Assembly: GCF_001425385.1 (NCBI RefSeq)
Contig: NZ_LMQO01000002.1
Coordinates: 372,001 to 436,000 of the forward strand
Source of the DNA: Sphingomonas sp. Leaf407
GTDB lineage: Bacteria > Pseudomonadota > Alphaproteobacteria > Sphingomonadales > Sphingomonadaceae
Direction: 5' to 3'
Length of the DNA: 64,000 bases
Part shown: positions 56,213-64,000 of the stretch, in pieces
How positions within the stretch are numbered: position 1 is the stretch's first letter
How the letters are laid out: each line of letters opens with the position of its first letter
Translations under genes and position numbers: made by a program
The notes under the pieces: model-generated
The model's database searches: none
Told to the model about the DNA's origin: nothing
Seen by the model: only the letters and a program-made list of their open reading frames with translations

Positions 56213-56584
56213 TCAGACCGGCATGCTCATGATGTCCTTGTAGGCGGACAAGAGTTTGTTCCTGACCTGCAGCGTCGCCTCGAAGCCGACCGATGCCTGC
56301 TGGCGCGCCATCATCACCTTGGCGATGTCGACCGTCTCGCCGCGCTCGTACATCGCCGACAATTCGCTCGCACGGTTCTGCTGGGTGTTCACCCCCTTCA
56401 GCGCCTGCGTGAAGGTATCGGTGAAGCTCGCCGGGCGGACCGGTTCGGCCACCGCCGGCATCGGCTGCGGCGCGATGCTGGCATTGGCGCGCGACAGCGC
56501 CTGGTTGCGTTCGAGGATCTGCGCGCGAAGCTGCATCACCCGGTCGATGCTCATCGCACCGCCGACACCGCCGATCCCGCTCAT
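56213..56584 (-). CDS. fliE: Flagellar hook-basal body protein FliE
   Basis: A 123-residue protein that joins the MS ring to the rod. The family C-terminal pattern is evident: DTFTQALKGVNTQQNRASELS, then DIAKVMMARQQASVGFEATLQVRNKLLSAYKDIMSMPV, the last being the FliE signature. The start overlaps the stop of the regulator gene (ATGA), and the stop is one base before fliF. This places fliE as the first structural gene of the operon. Confidence 0.94.
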   Translation of the reverse strand: MSGIGGVGGAMSIDRVMQLRAQILERNQALSRANASIAPQPMPAVAEPVRPASFTDTFTQALKGVNTQQNRASELSAMYERGETVDIAKVMMARQQASVGFEATLQVRNKLLSAYKDIMSMPV

Positions 56585-57840
56585 GCCGACACCGCCATCG
56601 CACGGGCGATCGGCTCACCGGCCTCGCGCGCCTTCGCCAGCCGGTAGCGCAGCGTGCGCTCGGAAATGCCCAGCCGCTTTGCCGTTTCGATCCGGCTGCC
56701 GCCGCATTCCTCCAGCGTCCGGCGGATCGCGGCGAATTCGTGGATCTGCACGATGTTGCCCAGCGTCCCCGCCTTCGTCTCGATCGCGCCGCGCGCCGAT
56801 CCGGCGGGCCGGTCGAAGATGATGTCGCGCGCCTCGATCGCCTCGCCCACGCCCAGCAGCAGCGCGCGCTGGATCACATTCTCCAGCTCGCGGGCATTGC
56901 CCGGCCAGTCGTGGCGGACCAGCGCGGCGAGCGCGTCGTCGCTGACCCATGGCAGCTCGCCCCGGTGCCCGGCATGGCGCGCGATCATCGCGGCGGCCAG
57001 TGCCGCCACATCGTCGGGCCGCTCGCTCAGCGGGCGGGTGGTGAGCGGAAAGACGCTCAGCCGGTAATAGAGATCGGCGCGGAACCGCCCGGCCGCCACC
57101 TCTTCCTGCAGGTCGCGGTTGGCGCAGGCGACGACGCGCACGTCGATCGCCTCGGCCTGCGTCGCGCCGATCGGCACCACTTCGCGCTCCTGCAACACCC
57201 GCAGCAGCTTGGCCTGGAGGGAGAGGGGCAGCTCGGCGATCTCGTCGAGCAGCAGCGTGCCGCCGTTCGCCGCGCGGAAGAAGCCTTCGCCCGCCGCCGC
57301 CGCCCCGGTGAACGCGCCCTTCACATGGCCGAACAGCATCGCCTCCAGCATCGATTCGGGCAGGGCGGCGCAATTGATCGCGATGAACGGGCCGTCCGAC
57401 CGGTTGCTCTCGGCATGGATCGTGCGCGCCAGCACTTCCTTGCCGGTGCCGGTCGGGCCGTTCACCAGCACGGTGATGTCGGCGGTCGCCACCCGGCGGG
57501 CGAGCGCATAGAGCGCGAGGCTTTCCGGGTCCGCCGCCACCGCCTCGTGCCGGCCGCGCAGCAGGGCGGCGGCAAAGGCATGCGCCAGCTCGGCATCGCC
57601 GTTGGTGTAGGTGAGCCGCGCCGGACGCCCGTCGGCGAACGGCACCGCGCGGCAGGGGCCATCGGCGAGGATCAGCGTGCGCGCCGCGATCGGCGGCACC
57701 TCGCCGTCCATCACCACGAACACATCGCCCGGTCCCGGTTTCTGCCCGGCATTCGCCAGCGCGAAGCCCTGCGCACGCAGCGACGAGACGAGCGTGAACT
57801 TGGAAGCGAGCACGGCGGCGGATGGATAGATCGAGCGCAT
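56581..57840 (-). CDS. flbD: FlbD-like sigma-54-dependent flagellar regulator
   Basis: A 419-residue bacterial enhancer-binding protein. The AAA+ domain has Walker A GPTGTGKE (128-135) and the sigma-54-contact loop GAFTGA (175-180). Walker B is [12 protein letters not shown]. The C-terminal Fis-type helix-turn-helix is [21 protein letters not shown]. The first 120 residues are not a canonical receiver domain; no phosphorylatable aspartate pattern is visible, as in FlbD/FleQ-type flagellar activators. It heads the fliE-to-flhB operon and is divergent from fliC. The ATG at 57840 was chosen; an in-frame start at 57894 would add unconserved residues. Confidence 0.9.
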   Translation of the reverse strand: MRSIYPSAAVLASKFTLVSSLRAQGFALANAGQKPGPGDVFVVMDGEVPPIAARTLILADGPCRAVPFADGRPARLTYTNGDAELAHAFAAALLRGRHEAVAADPESLALYALARRVATADITVLVNGPTGTGKEVLARTIHAESNRSDGPFIAINCAALPESMLEAMLFGHVKGAFTGAAAAGEGFFRAANGGTLLLDEIAELPLSLQAKLLRVLQEREVVPIGATQAEAIDVRVVACANRDLQEEVAAGRFRADLYYRLSVFPLTTRPLSERPDDVAALAAAMIARHAGHRGELPWVSDDALAALVRHDWPGNARELENVIQRALLLGVGEAIEARDIIFDRPAGSARGAIETKAGTLGNIVQIHEFAAIRRTLEECGGSRIETAKRLGISERTLRYRLAKAREAGEPIARAMAVSA

Positions 57841-58085
57841 CGGCGAATGGTTCCCCACTGGATGACAATCCTTTGCCGCGAGTCTGGTTAACACCCGGTA
57901 AAATGACTCCCGATTCGGCTCTGTACTCCGCGTACGTACTCGCGCGCGCGCGAGCCGCCGGAAAAGCCCGCATTTTTTCGCTTAAATCCGCCGCCGGGCC
58001 GCCGTTACTCCCTGTGGCAGCTTCGTTCCCGAACGCTTTTCAGGGGGGATGCGGGGTCGCCGAAGACAGACTGGAGAACATTACC
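57841..58085. promoter_or_regulatory. Divergent regulatory region flbD / fliC
   Basis: A 245-base region with the starts of flbD (leftward) and fliC (rightward). For fliC the best candidate is TTAAA at 57982 followed, after 14 bases, by GCCGTTAC at 58001, a sigma-28-like site one base short of ideal spacing. A weak sigma-54-like TGGCAG-N5-TTCCC lies at 58015-58030. A perfect 16-base palindrome CTCGCGCGCGCGCGAG is at 57939-57954. No clear flbD promoter was recognised. A GGAG ribosome site precedes the fliC ATG. Confidence 0.45.
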
Positions 58086-59207
58086 ATGAGTGTTATCGGT
58101 ACCAACATCGGCTCGCTGCGCGCCGCCAACGCCAACACCCAGGCGAACGAAGCGCTGAAGAGTTCCATGGAGCGCCTGTCGACCGGCAAGCGCATCAACT
58201 CGGCCAAGGACGACGCCGCCGGCATGGCGATCTCGTCGTCGATGACCTCGCAGATCCGCGGCATGAACCAGGCCGTCCGCAACGCCAACGACGGCATCTC
58301 GCTCGCGCAGACCGCCGACGGCGCGCTGAACGAAGTGTCGAACATGCTGCAGCGCGTTCGCGAACTGGGCGTGCAGGCCAAGTCGGGCACCTACAGCACC
58401 GACGACCGCGCCACGATCCAGACCGAAGTCTCGGCGCTGACCGCACAGATCAACGACGTGCTCGACCGCACCGAATTCAACGGCGTGAAGCTGTTCGATA
58501 AGACCGGCCAGGACGCCAACAGCAAGTCGCTGACGATCCAGGTCGGCGCGACCTCGGACAACACGGTCGACATCAAGATCAAGTCGCTCGACGCCACGAA
58601 GCTGACCGCCGACGGCCTGAACGTCGCCGGTTCGACCGTGACCGCCACGGCGCTCAAGACCGCCAAGACCGAGCAGGTTTCGGCGCAGACCAACTACGAC
58701 GCCAGCCTGCAGTCGCTGAACGATGCCAAGGCATCGCTCGCCATCTCGACCGCCAAGGGCACCAACACCGCCGCACAGCAGACCGCTGTCGACGACGCGC
58801 AGAAGGTCGTCGACGGCGATCCCTCGGCGACCGACGCAGCGCTGAAGGCAGGCACCAAGGCGATGCTGGCATCGGCCAACATCGTGGTGTCGACCGCGCA
58901 GAAGTCGGCCGACGCATCGGCGGCGACCGCATCGGCGACCACGCTGACCAACGTCGACAATGCGCTGAAGGACGTGAACGGCCTGCGCGCGTCGCTCGGC
59001 GCCACGCAGAACCGCCTCAGCTCGGCGGTCAACAACCTGACGCAGAACATGACGAACCTCACCGACGCGCGCAGCCGCATCGAGGACGCCGACTTCTCGA
59101 CCGAAACGACGCAGCTCGCCAAGTCGCAGATTCTCGCCCAGGCCTCGACCGCGATGCTCAGCCAGGCGAACCAGTCGCAGCAGGGCGTGCTCAAGCTGCT
59201 CGGCTAA
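58086..59207 (+). CDS. fliC: Flagellin
   Basis: A 373-residue flagellin. The conserved N-terminal D0/D1 part (about 1-140; [54 protein letters not shown]) and C-terminal D1/D0 part (about 295-373; [32 protein letters not shown], ending QQGVLKLLG) are typical. The variable middle (about 180-290) is an Ala/Thr/Asp-rich helical-looking stretch ([19 protein letters not shown]) and lacks the large beta domain seen in many flagellins. It is the only flagellin in the window and stands alone on the plus strand. Confidence 0.97.
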   Translation: MSVIGTNIGSLRAANANTQANEALKSSMERLSTGKRINSAKDDAAGMAISSSMTSQIRGMNQAVRNANDGISLAQTADGALNEVSNMLQRVRELGVQAKSGTYSTDDRATIQTEVSALTAQINDVLDRTEFNGVKLFDKTGQDANSKSLTIQVGATSDNTVDIKIKSLDATKLTADGLNVAGSTVTATALKTAKTEQVSAQTNYDASLQSLNDAKASLAISTAKGTNTAAQQTAVDDAQKVVDGDPSATDAALKAGTKAMLASANIVVSTAQKSADASAATASATTLTNVDNALKDVNGLRASLGATQNRLSSAVNNLTQNMTNLTDARSRIEDADFSTETTQLAKSQILAQASTAMLSQANQSQQGVLKLLG

Positions 59208-59217
59208 GCCCCACGCT

Positions 59218-59265
59218 GTCCGGTCCCGACGTCTCCCCCCTGCTCGACAGGCGGCGGGACCGGAC
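59218..59265 (+). terminator. Hairpin after fliC
   Basis: GTCCGGTCCCG (59218-59228) pairs perfectly with CGGGACCGGAC (59255-59265), 10 bases after the fliC stop. The loop is 26 bases and no T-run follows. A second hairpin, CGCGAACCCCCGG with CCGGGGGTTTCGCG, follows at about 59280-59325. Together they probably end or stabilise the fliC transcript. Confidence 0.65.
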
Positions 59266-60207
59266 CAAGGCTGCGAACCGCGAACCCCCGGTTGCCCATG
59301 CGCCCCCGGGGGTTTCGCGCGTGCGCTGTCCTACAGGGTACGCCTTATACTAGGCCGGGCGGATGCCGCTCCGCCGCCGCTCCGCACCGCGATCCGTGCT
59401 GCTCGCTCGCAGCCCGCGGGCGGCGAGCGTCGTATGGCGAACCGTCCGTACCCCCCACCATCGTCATTCCGGCGAAGGCCGGAATCCCTATACGCCGACG
59501 CTGCGGTTCCTGACCGGGAGCGGTTCCGACGGACTCGAGGTCCCGCCACGGGCAAAGCCCGCGTCGTCGGACGGCGCTTTCCGCGCCGCCGGCCGGACGC
59601 GCCTCGTGCGGCTCGGCGTAGCTGCGCTACGCCTTGCCCGGCGCGTCGTTAGTGTAAACTTTGTCAACTTTGGGGGGAATTGGATGCCACGGCGGACGCG
59701 ACATTCCGCCCCGTATCGTCACCCCGGACTTGTTCCGGGGTCCACGGTCCGGCAATCGGTGTCGCCCTAGCCTCGTGCGGCAGCGTGTGCGGCCGGGTGG
59801 ACCCCGGAACAAGTCCGGGGTGACGAAGCGGATAGCACGTTCGATCCGAAGTAGCGGGTGGTGCGCTGCGGAGCGCCGAATATCGATCGGACCCGGGCGA
59901 CTGAGGGCAAACCGCCCGTACCACCCACCATCGTCATTCCGGCGAAGGCCGGAATCCATACACGCTGACGTCGCGGCTCCTGCCCGTCAGTGGTTCAGTT
60001 CCTCCCCTCCCTGGAAGGGAGGGGGCGGGGGTGGGTCGGCCGGTTGTGGAGCGCAACCTTCCTACTGGGAGGCAAGATCGCCGGCGTTCCACTCGAAGGT
60101 CGATCGGACCCATGGCCCGCCACGGGCAAAGCCCGTGTCGTCGGACGGCGCCTACAGCGCCGCCGGCCGTGCGCGCCTCGGGCGGTTCGGCGTAGCTGCG
60201 CTCCGCC
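59266..60207. repeat. Gene-free repeat region between fliC and fliA
   Basis: About 940 bases with no credible gene. Contents in order: REP palindrome (59462-59482), duplicated block copy A (59548-59650), a GTGTAAACTTTGTCAACTTTG motif (59652-59672) followed by a G-run, a CACCCCGGACTTGTTCCGGGGT / ACCCCGGAACAAGTCCGGGGTG inverted pair (59719-59825), a REP palindrome (59934-59955), a GGGAGGGG-type unit (60003-60030), and duplicated block copy B (60117-60220), which runs into the end of fliA. Confidence 0.8.
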
Positions 60208-60936
60208 TCACCCGGCGCGCATCGCCTTCTTCAACCTATCATGCGCGCTCTTTTTGATCTGGCACACCCGCGCCGCGCCGACGCCCAGCACCTGCCCGAT
60301 CTCCTCGAGGTTCAGTTCCTCGACGTAATAGAGCTGCACCACCTGCGCCTCGCGCTCGGGCAGCGCGCTGATCGCCGCGATCAGCCGGGTGCGCAACTCG
60401 CCTTCCGCCAGCGCCTCGAACGCATCGGGGCCTTCGTCCATGAACCACGGCCCTTCGTCGGTATAGACATCGTCGATCGAATCGAAATGCAGCGACTGGA
60501 TGTCGGCATAGTCCTGCCGGAGCTTGGCCAGCGGCACGCCGAGCCGCGTCGCGATCTCGCCCGGCACCGGTGCCCGGCCCAGCTCGGTGGTCAGGCTCGT
60601 CACCGCCTTCTGATACTGCCGCCGGCGCTGCATCGCCCCCCGGCTGATCGTCGCTTGCCGGCGCAGTTCGTCGATCATCGCCCCGCGCAGCCGCGTGGAG
60701 AGATATTGCTCGAACGTCACCTGGCCGCGGTCCTCGAACATCGGCACCGCCTCGACCAGCGCGACGAGGCCGATCTGCACCAGATCCTCGACGTCGACCA
60801 TGCTGCTCATATGGCCATGGACGTGCCACGCGATCCGGCGGACGAGGGGAAGGTGGCGGCGGACGATCGCATCGGTATCGCCGCTCGCCCGCTGGGTACG
60901 GGTGTAGAGCGCGGGCGCGGGTTGAAGCTGCGTCAT
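60208..60936 (-). CDS. fliA: Flagellar sigma factor FliA (sigma-28)
   Basis: A 242-residue sigma-70 family factor of the FliA class, which transcribes late flagellar genes. Region 2 is VRRIAWHVHG to FEQYLSTRLRGAMIDELR (about 30-80), region 3 follows (TTELGRAPVPGEIATRLGV) and region 4 is LPEREAQVVQLYYVEELNLEEIGQVLG (about 195-221) with the helix-turn-helix ARVCQIKKSAHDRLKK. The ATG at 60936 overlaps the flhA stop (ATGA). The last few codons and the stop lie in duplicated block copy B, so the C-terminal end may have been rewritten. No flgM (anti-sigma) is seen nearby. Confidence 0.94.
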   Translation of the reverse strand: MTQLQPAPALYTRTQRASGDTDAIVRRHLPLVRRIAWHVHGHMSSMVDVEDLVQIGLVALVEAVPMFEDRGQVTFEQYLSTRLRGAMIDELRRQATISRGAMQRRRQYQKAVTSLTTELGRAPVPGEIATRLGVPLAKLRQDYADIQSLHFDSIDDVYTDEGPWFMDEGPDAFEALAEGELRTRLIAAISALPEREAQVVQLYYVEELNLEEIGQVLGVGAARVCQIKKSAHDRLKKAMRAG

Positions 60937-63023
60937 GCGGCGAGTGCCTCCGGTGCGCCGATCACGGCGACGACTTCGACGGCCTTGTCCTCGGGAACCT
61001 CGAAGAAGCTCATCACCGGGGTGTCGGGCAGGCAGGTCTTGACGAGTTTGCGGATCGCGAGGCGGATCGAGGGCTGGACGACCAGCGCGAACGGCTTGGC
61101 CTCGGCCATCAGCGGCTGCGCGGCATGGGTCAGCGCGTCGACGATGCGCCGGCCGAGATCGGGCTCGATCGCATGGCGACGCGACGGATCGGCGCGCATC
61201 GCTTGTCCCAGCAGCGCCTCCAGATGCCCGTCGAGCGTCATCACCCGCAGCGGCTCGCGCACGCTGCACAGCTTCTGGATGATGAGCGCGCCCAGTTGCG
61301 GCCGGATCAACTCGACGATCTCGTCGGCATCCTGCGTCCGCTGCGCGACGACCGCGATCGCCGATGCGATCCGGCGGAACTCCTTCAGGGGGATGTTCTC
61401 CGCCAAGAGCGCGCGCAGCACTTGCGTCAGCGTGGTCAGCGTCAGCGGCTGCGGGCAGATCGCGGCGACGAGGCTGGCGGCGCGCTCCTTCAACCCGTCG
61501 AGCAGCGACTGCGCCTCGTCCGGTCCCAGCAGGTCGGCGGCGTTGGTCGTCAGGATATGATTGAGGTGGGTGGCGATCACCGTGCTCGGATCGACGACGA
61601 GGTATCCGGCACCGGTCGCCGCATCGGCGTCACCCGGCTGAATCCACACCGCGTCCAATCCGAAGGTCGGGTCCTTGGCGAGCTTGCCGTCGAGCATGCC
61701 GACCGCCTGTCCGGTATCGAGCGCCAGCATCTCGGTCGCCGACGCCACGTCCTCGCCCACCACGACCCCGCCGATGATGATGCGATAGGTATAGGGGGCA
61801 AGATTGATGTCGTCGCGCACCCGCACCTGCGGCACCACGAAGCCCAGATCCTTGGACAATTGCCGGCGCACCCCGGTGATCCGCCCCATCAGCGGCGCGC
61901 CCTTGCGCTCGTCGACCAGCGGCACGAGGCCATAGCCGACGTCGAGCATGATGTTGCAGGTGTCGGCCACTTCGTCCCAGCCGATCCGCGACAGGTCGAC
62001 CGCTTCGGGCACCGGCGGCGGGGGCGGGGGGGCGGCCTTGGCGCGGCTCAATCGCCACGAGCCATAGCCGGCGATGCCGGCGGCGGGGGCGAGGACGAGG
62101 AACGGCATCCCCGGCAGCATCGCCAGCAGCCCGAGGATGCCGGCGACCGGCGCCCAGGTGCGGTGCGAGGCGAACTGCGTGGCGATCTGTCCGGCCAGAT
62201 CCTGGTCGGAGGTGGAGGCGACGCGGGTGACGATCGCGGCGGCGGCGATCGACAGCAGCAGCGAGGGCACCTGCGCGACCAGCGCGTCGCCGATCGCCAG
62301 CAGCACATAGGTCTGCGCCGCCTGACCCACCGCCATCTGGTGGCTGACCACGCCGAGGATGAGGCCGCCGACGATATTGATCGCGAGGATCAGCAGGCCG
62401 GCAACCGCGTCGCCCTTCACGAACTTCGACGAACCGTCCATCGCGCCGTAGAAATCGGCTTCGGCCCCGGTCTCGATCCGCTTGGCGCGGGCTTCGTCGG
62501 GGGTGATGAGCCCGGCGTTCAGATCGGCGTCGATCGCCATCTGCTTGCCGGGCAGCGCGTCGAGCGTGAAGCGCGCCGACACTTCGGACACGCGCCCCGC
62601 GCCCTTGGTCACGACGATCATGTTGATGATGATGAGGATCGAGAAGACGAACAGCCCGACGACATAGTCGCCACCGATCAGGAACGATCCGAACGCCTCG
62701 ATCACATGGCCCGCCGCCGCCTCGCCCTCATGCCCGTGGACCAGCACCACGCGGGTCGACGCGACGTTCAGCCCCAGGCGAAACAGCGTGGCGAACAGCA
62801 GCACCGTCGGGAAGGCGGAGAAGTCGAGCGGCTTCTGTGCGTTGAGCGCGACCATCAGGACCGCGATCGAGATCATGATGTTCATGACGAAGAAGATGTC
62901 GAGCATGAACGCCGGGATCGGCACGACCATCAGCAGCACAAGCAGCAGGATCGCGCCGGGCAGCGCCGATCCGCGCAGCATCGGCAGCAGCAGGCGGGGG
63001 TTGCTCAGCACCGCCTGCATCAT
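60933..63023 (-). CDS. flhA: Flagellar export gate protein FlhA, main copy
   Basis: A 696-residue full-length FlhA. The N-terminal membrane part has eight segments and the FHIPEP signature RFTLDALPGKQMAIDADLN; the cytoplasmic ring domain follows a Pro-rich linker (about 340-355, KAAPPPPPPVPE). This copy ends DKAVEVVAVIGAPEALAA. The start is the first of two adjacent ATGs (63023 or 63020) and overlaps the stop of the upstream transglycosylase gene. The partial FlhA at the left edge (1-762) is its paralogue. It belongs to an operon transglycosylase-flhA-fliA. Confidence 0.97.
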   Translation of the reverse strand: MMQAVLSNPRLLLPMLRGSALPGAILLLVLLMVVPIPAFMLDIFFVMNIMISIAVLMVALNAQKPLDFSAFPTVLLFATLFRLGLNVASTRVVLVHGHEGEAAAGHVIEAFGSFLIGGDYVVGLFVFSILIIINMIVVTKGAGRVSEVSARFTLDALPGKQMAIDADLNAGLITPDEARAKRIETGAEADFYGAMDGSSKFVKGDAVAGLLILAINIVGGLILGVVSHQMAVGQAAQTYVLLAIGDALVAQVPSLLLSIAAAAIVTRVASTSDQDLAGQIATQFASHRTWAPVAGILGLLAMLPGMPFLVLAPAAGIAGYGSWRLSRAKAAPPPPPPVPEAVDLSRIGWDEVADTCNIMLDVGYGLVPLVDERKGAPLMGRITGVRRQLSKDLGFVVPQVRVRDDINLAPYTYRIIIGGVVVGEDVASATEMLALDTGQAVGMLDGKLAKDPTFGLDAVWIQPGDADAATGAGYLVVDPSTVIATHLNHILTTNAADLLGPDEAQSLLDGLKERAASLVAAICPQPLTLTTLTQVLRALLAENIPLKEFRRIASAIAVVAQRTQDADEIVELIRPQLGALIIQKLCSVREPLRVMTLDGHLEALLGQAMRADPSRRHAIEPDLGRRIVDALTHAAQPLMAEAKPFALVVQPSIRLAIRKLVKTCLPDTPVMSFFEVPEDKAVEVVAVIGAPEALAA

Positions 63024-63898
63024 GACACTCCCAGATTGGCGAGGATCGAATAGGCCAGCCGCGCCGAATCGGGCGTCGGGCGATAGAGCGAGGCGACGGA
63101 GAGCGGCACGTTCATCGTGCTGCGCTTGCCGCGTACGACGTTCAGGTTGGCGAGCGTCGTCGCCAGCCACGCATCGTCATTGCCCTGCGCCTCGTTGCCC
63201 AGCACGACCTCGCCATCGAAGCCGTTCAACTGCACCGCGCGCTGCATCATCCCCGATGCGTTGCCCGAACCGCCGCCCGCCACCGTTCCGCGATCGAGCT
63301 TGGCGGCGAAGCGCTGGTAGATGTCGGTGAGCGAGCGCGGCTGCCCGCCCTCGCCGAAGAAGATCGAACGGTTCGCGCGAGCCGCCGCTGGAAACATCGC
63401 CGCGCCCGACCGGCCGGGATTTTCTGCCATGGCGGCAAGGAATTGCCGCGCGCCGCCCAGCCCGAGGAAATGCGCCATATAGAGGTCGGTGCCGCTCACC
63501 TCGCGCCCGAACGTGCCTTCCAGCGCGGCCTTGTTGTCGGCGGCATGTTCGGCGGCCATCAGCGAGGCGGCCTGCGGATCGTTGCGAAGCCCCAGGATCG
63601 CCTGTCGCGTCGCGCCATCGGCGACGTAATAGCGCCCCGAGCTGCTGCGCTGGATGCTGTCCGCCGCCCAGCCGAGGCCATGTTCGGCGCCATGCGCCTT
63701 CACCACGCCCAGCCAGCTCTGCTCGACGAACTGATACAGGCCGGTCGCCGACGACGTGCCCGCCCGCGCATCGGCGCGCAGGCCGCTTTCGACCTGCGCC
63801 TGCCCCAGCAGATAGTGGAAGTCCACGCCGGTCCGCGCGCTCGCGCTGGCGATGGCGTTCTGGACGGATGCTCGGTTGTGTAGCGGAACGACGCTCAT
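63020..63898 (-). CDS. Lytic transglycosylase (SLT domain), probably flagellum-associated
   Basis: A 292-residue protein with an N-terminal SLT-type lysozyme-like domain (about 10-130): the catalytic glutamate is E37 in GQAQVESGL, followed by SSATGLYQFVEQSWLGVV, and later ETF/GREVSGTDLYMAHFLGLGGA. The C-terminal third is unrecognised. No signal peptide is evident at the chosen start (63898). Its overlap with flhA and the sigma-54 promoter in front suggest it cuts peptidoglycan for the growing flagellar rod, a job done by FlgJ in enterics. Without a Sec signal it might leave through the flagellar export system itself. Confidence 0.86.
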   Translation of the reverse strand: MSVVPLHNRASVQNAIASASARTGVDFHYLLGQAQVESGLRADARAGTSSATGLYQFVEQSWLGVVKAHGAEHGLGWAADSIQRSSSGRYYVADGATRQAILGLRNDPQAASLMAAEHAADNKAALEGTFGREVSGTDLYMAHFLGLGGARQFLAAMAENPGRSGAAMFPAAARANRSIFFGEGGQPRSLTDIYQRFAAKLDRGTVAGGGSGNASGMMQRAVQLNGFDGEVVLGNEAQGNDDAWLATTLANLNVVRGKRSTMNVPLSVASLYRPTPDSARLAYSILANLGVS

Positions 63899-63935
63899 CG
63901 GCTCGACTTTGCTTCCCCTGTTCGGGGATACGCAG

Positions 63936-63951
63936 AGCAAGGGGCGTGCCA
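63936..63951 (-). promoter_or_regulatory. Sigma-54 promoter of the transglycosylase-flhA-fliA operon
   Basis: On the minus strand TGGCACGCCCCTTGCT matches the RpoN consensus at all core positions with correct spacing. The predicted start is about 25 bases before the ATG at 63898. FlbD (56581-57840) is the obvious activator. Its binding site was not identified. Confidence 0.88.
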
Positions 63952-63973
63952 GTTCCAACGGTTGTCGGGATTA

Positions 63974-64000
63974 AACCGCTCCCCTCCCTGACAAGGGAGG
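63974..64000. repeat. GGGAGGGG-type repeat, cut by the right edge
   Basis: CTCCCCTCCCTGACAAGGGAGG matches the units at 46322 and 60003. It continues beyond the window. Confidence 0.6.

Noticed and set aside
58015..58030. Sigma-54 promoter for fliC
   Set aside because: TGGCAG-N5-TTCCC lacks the invariant GC at -12; the nearby sigma-28-like site is a better candidate.
59266..60207. Small genes in the fliC-fliA gap
   Set aside because: All open frames there are formed by repeats, with no ribosome site or motif.
61125..63053. 642-residue plus-strand open frame
   Set aside because: Antisense to flhA; Asp/Arg/His-rich shadow frame.

Overview
The window is high-GC DNA from an alphaproteobacterium, most likely a Sphingomonas-type member of the Sphingomonadaceae. 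The evidence is the hemC-hemD-Mic60 block divergent from tsaD-gpsA, the rpe / heparinase-like / purH series, the giant RHS protein of sphingomonad type, and a FlbD-like sigma-54 activator heading a flagellar operon. No rRNA, tRNA, insertion sequence or CRISPR array was seen.

Layout. (1) 1-2838, minus: fliQ-fliR-flhB-flhA of a first flagellar-type export gate, with flhA cut by the left edge. (2) 3009-12884, plus: a giant RHS/YD-repeat protein with inserted sugar-binding-like modules and an apparently lost C-terminus. (3) 12894-42155: housekeeping and metabolic genes (thyA, glnK-amtB behind a sigma-54 promoter, tldD, an ABC ATPase, nadB, a class A beta-lactamase-like protein, an Abi_2/HEPN abortive-infection gene with an RNA hairpin in front of it, purH, rpe, rsmB, AsmA, gpsA, tsaD, hemC, hemD, a Mic60-like protein, and a glutarate-type gcdH / GNAT / CoA-transferase operon). 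(4) 42312-63898: a nearly complete flagellar cluster. The minus-strand operon flbD-fliEFGHIJKLMNOPQR-flhB is followed by fliD-fliS behind a sigma-28-like promoter. Flagellin fliC points the other way from flbD. A second minus-strand operon (lytic transglycosylase-flhA-fliA) starts from a consensus sigma-54 promoter.

How the parts work together. The large cluster supplies the MS ring, C ring, export ATPase, export gate, hook-length control, cap, filament and both regulators. The promoters seen fit the usual hierarchy: FlbD with sigma-54 drives middle genes including fliA, and FliA (sigma-28) drives fliD-fliS and probably fliC. The export gate genes fliQ, fliR, flhB and flhA occur twice, so the cell carries a second flagellum or a related secretion device that continues beyond the left edge.

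The gaps between genes are unusually rich in repeats: REP-like palindromes, long nested inverted arrays of an 8-base GAGGCGCA-like unit, a 22-base triple repeat, and a roughly 100-base duplication that supplies the last codons of fliA. The observations I would follow first are the Abi_2 gene with its RNA hairpin, the duplicated export gate beside the truncated RHS giant, and the nested inverted array family.
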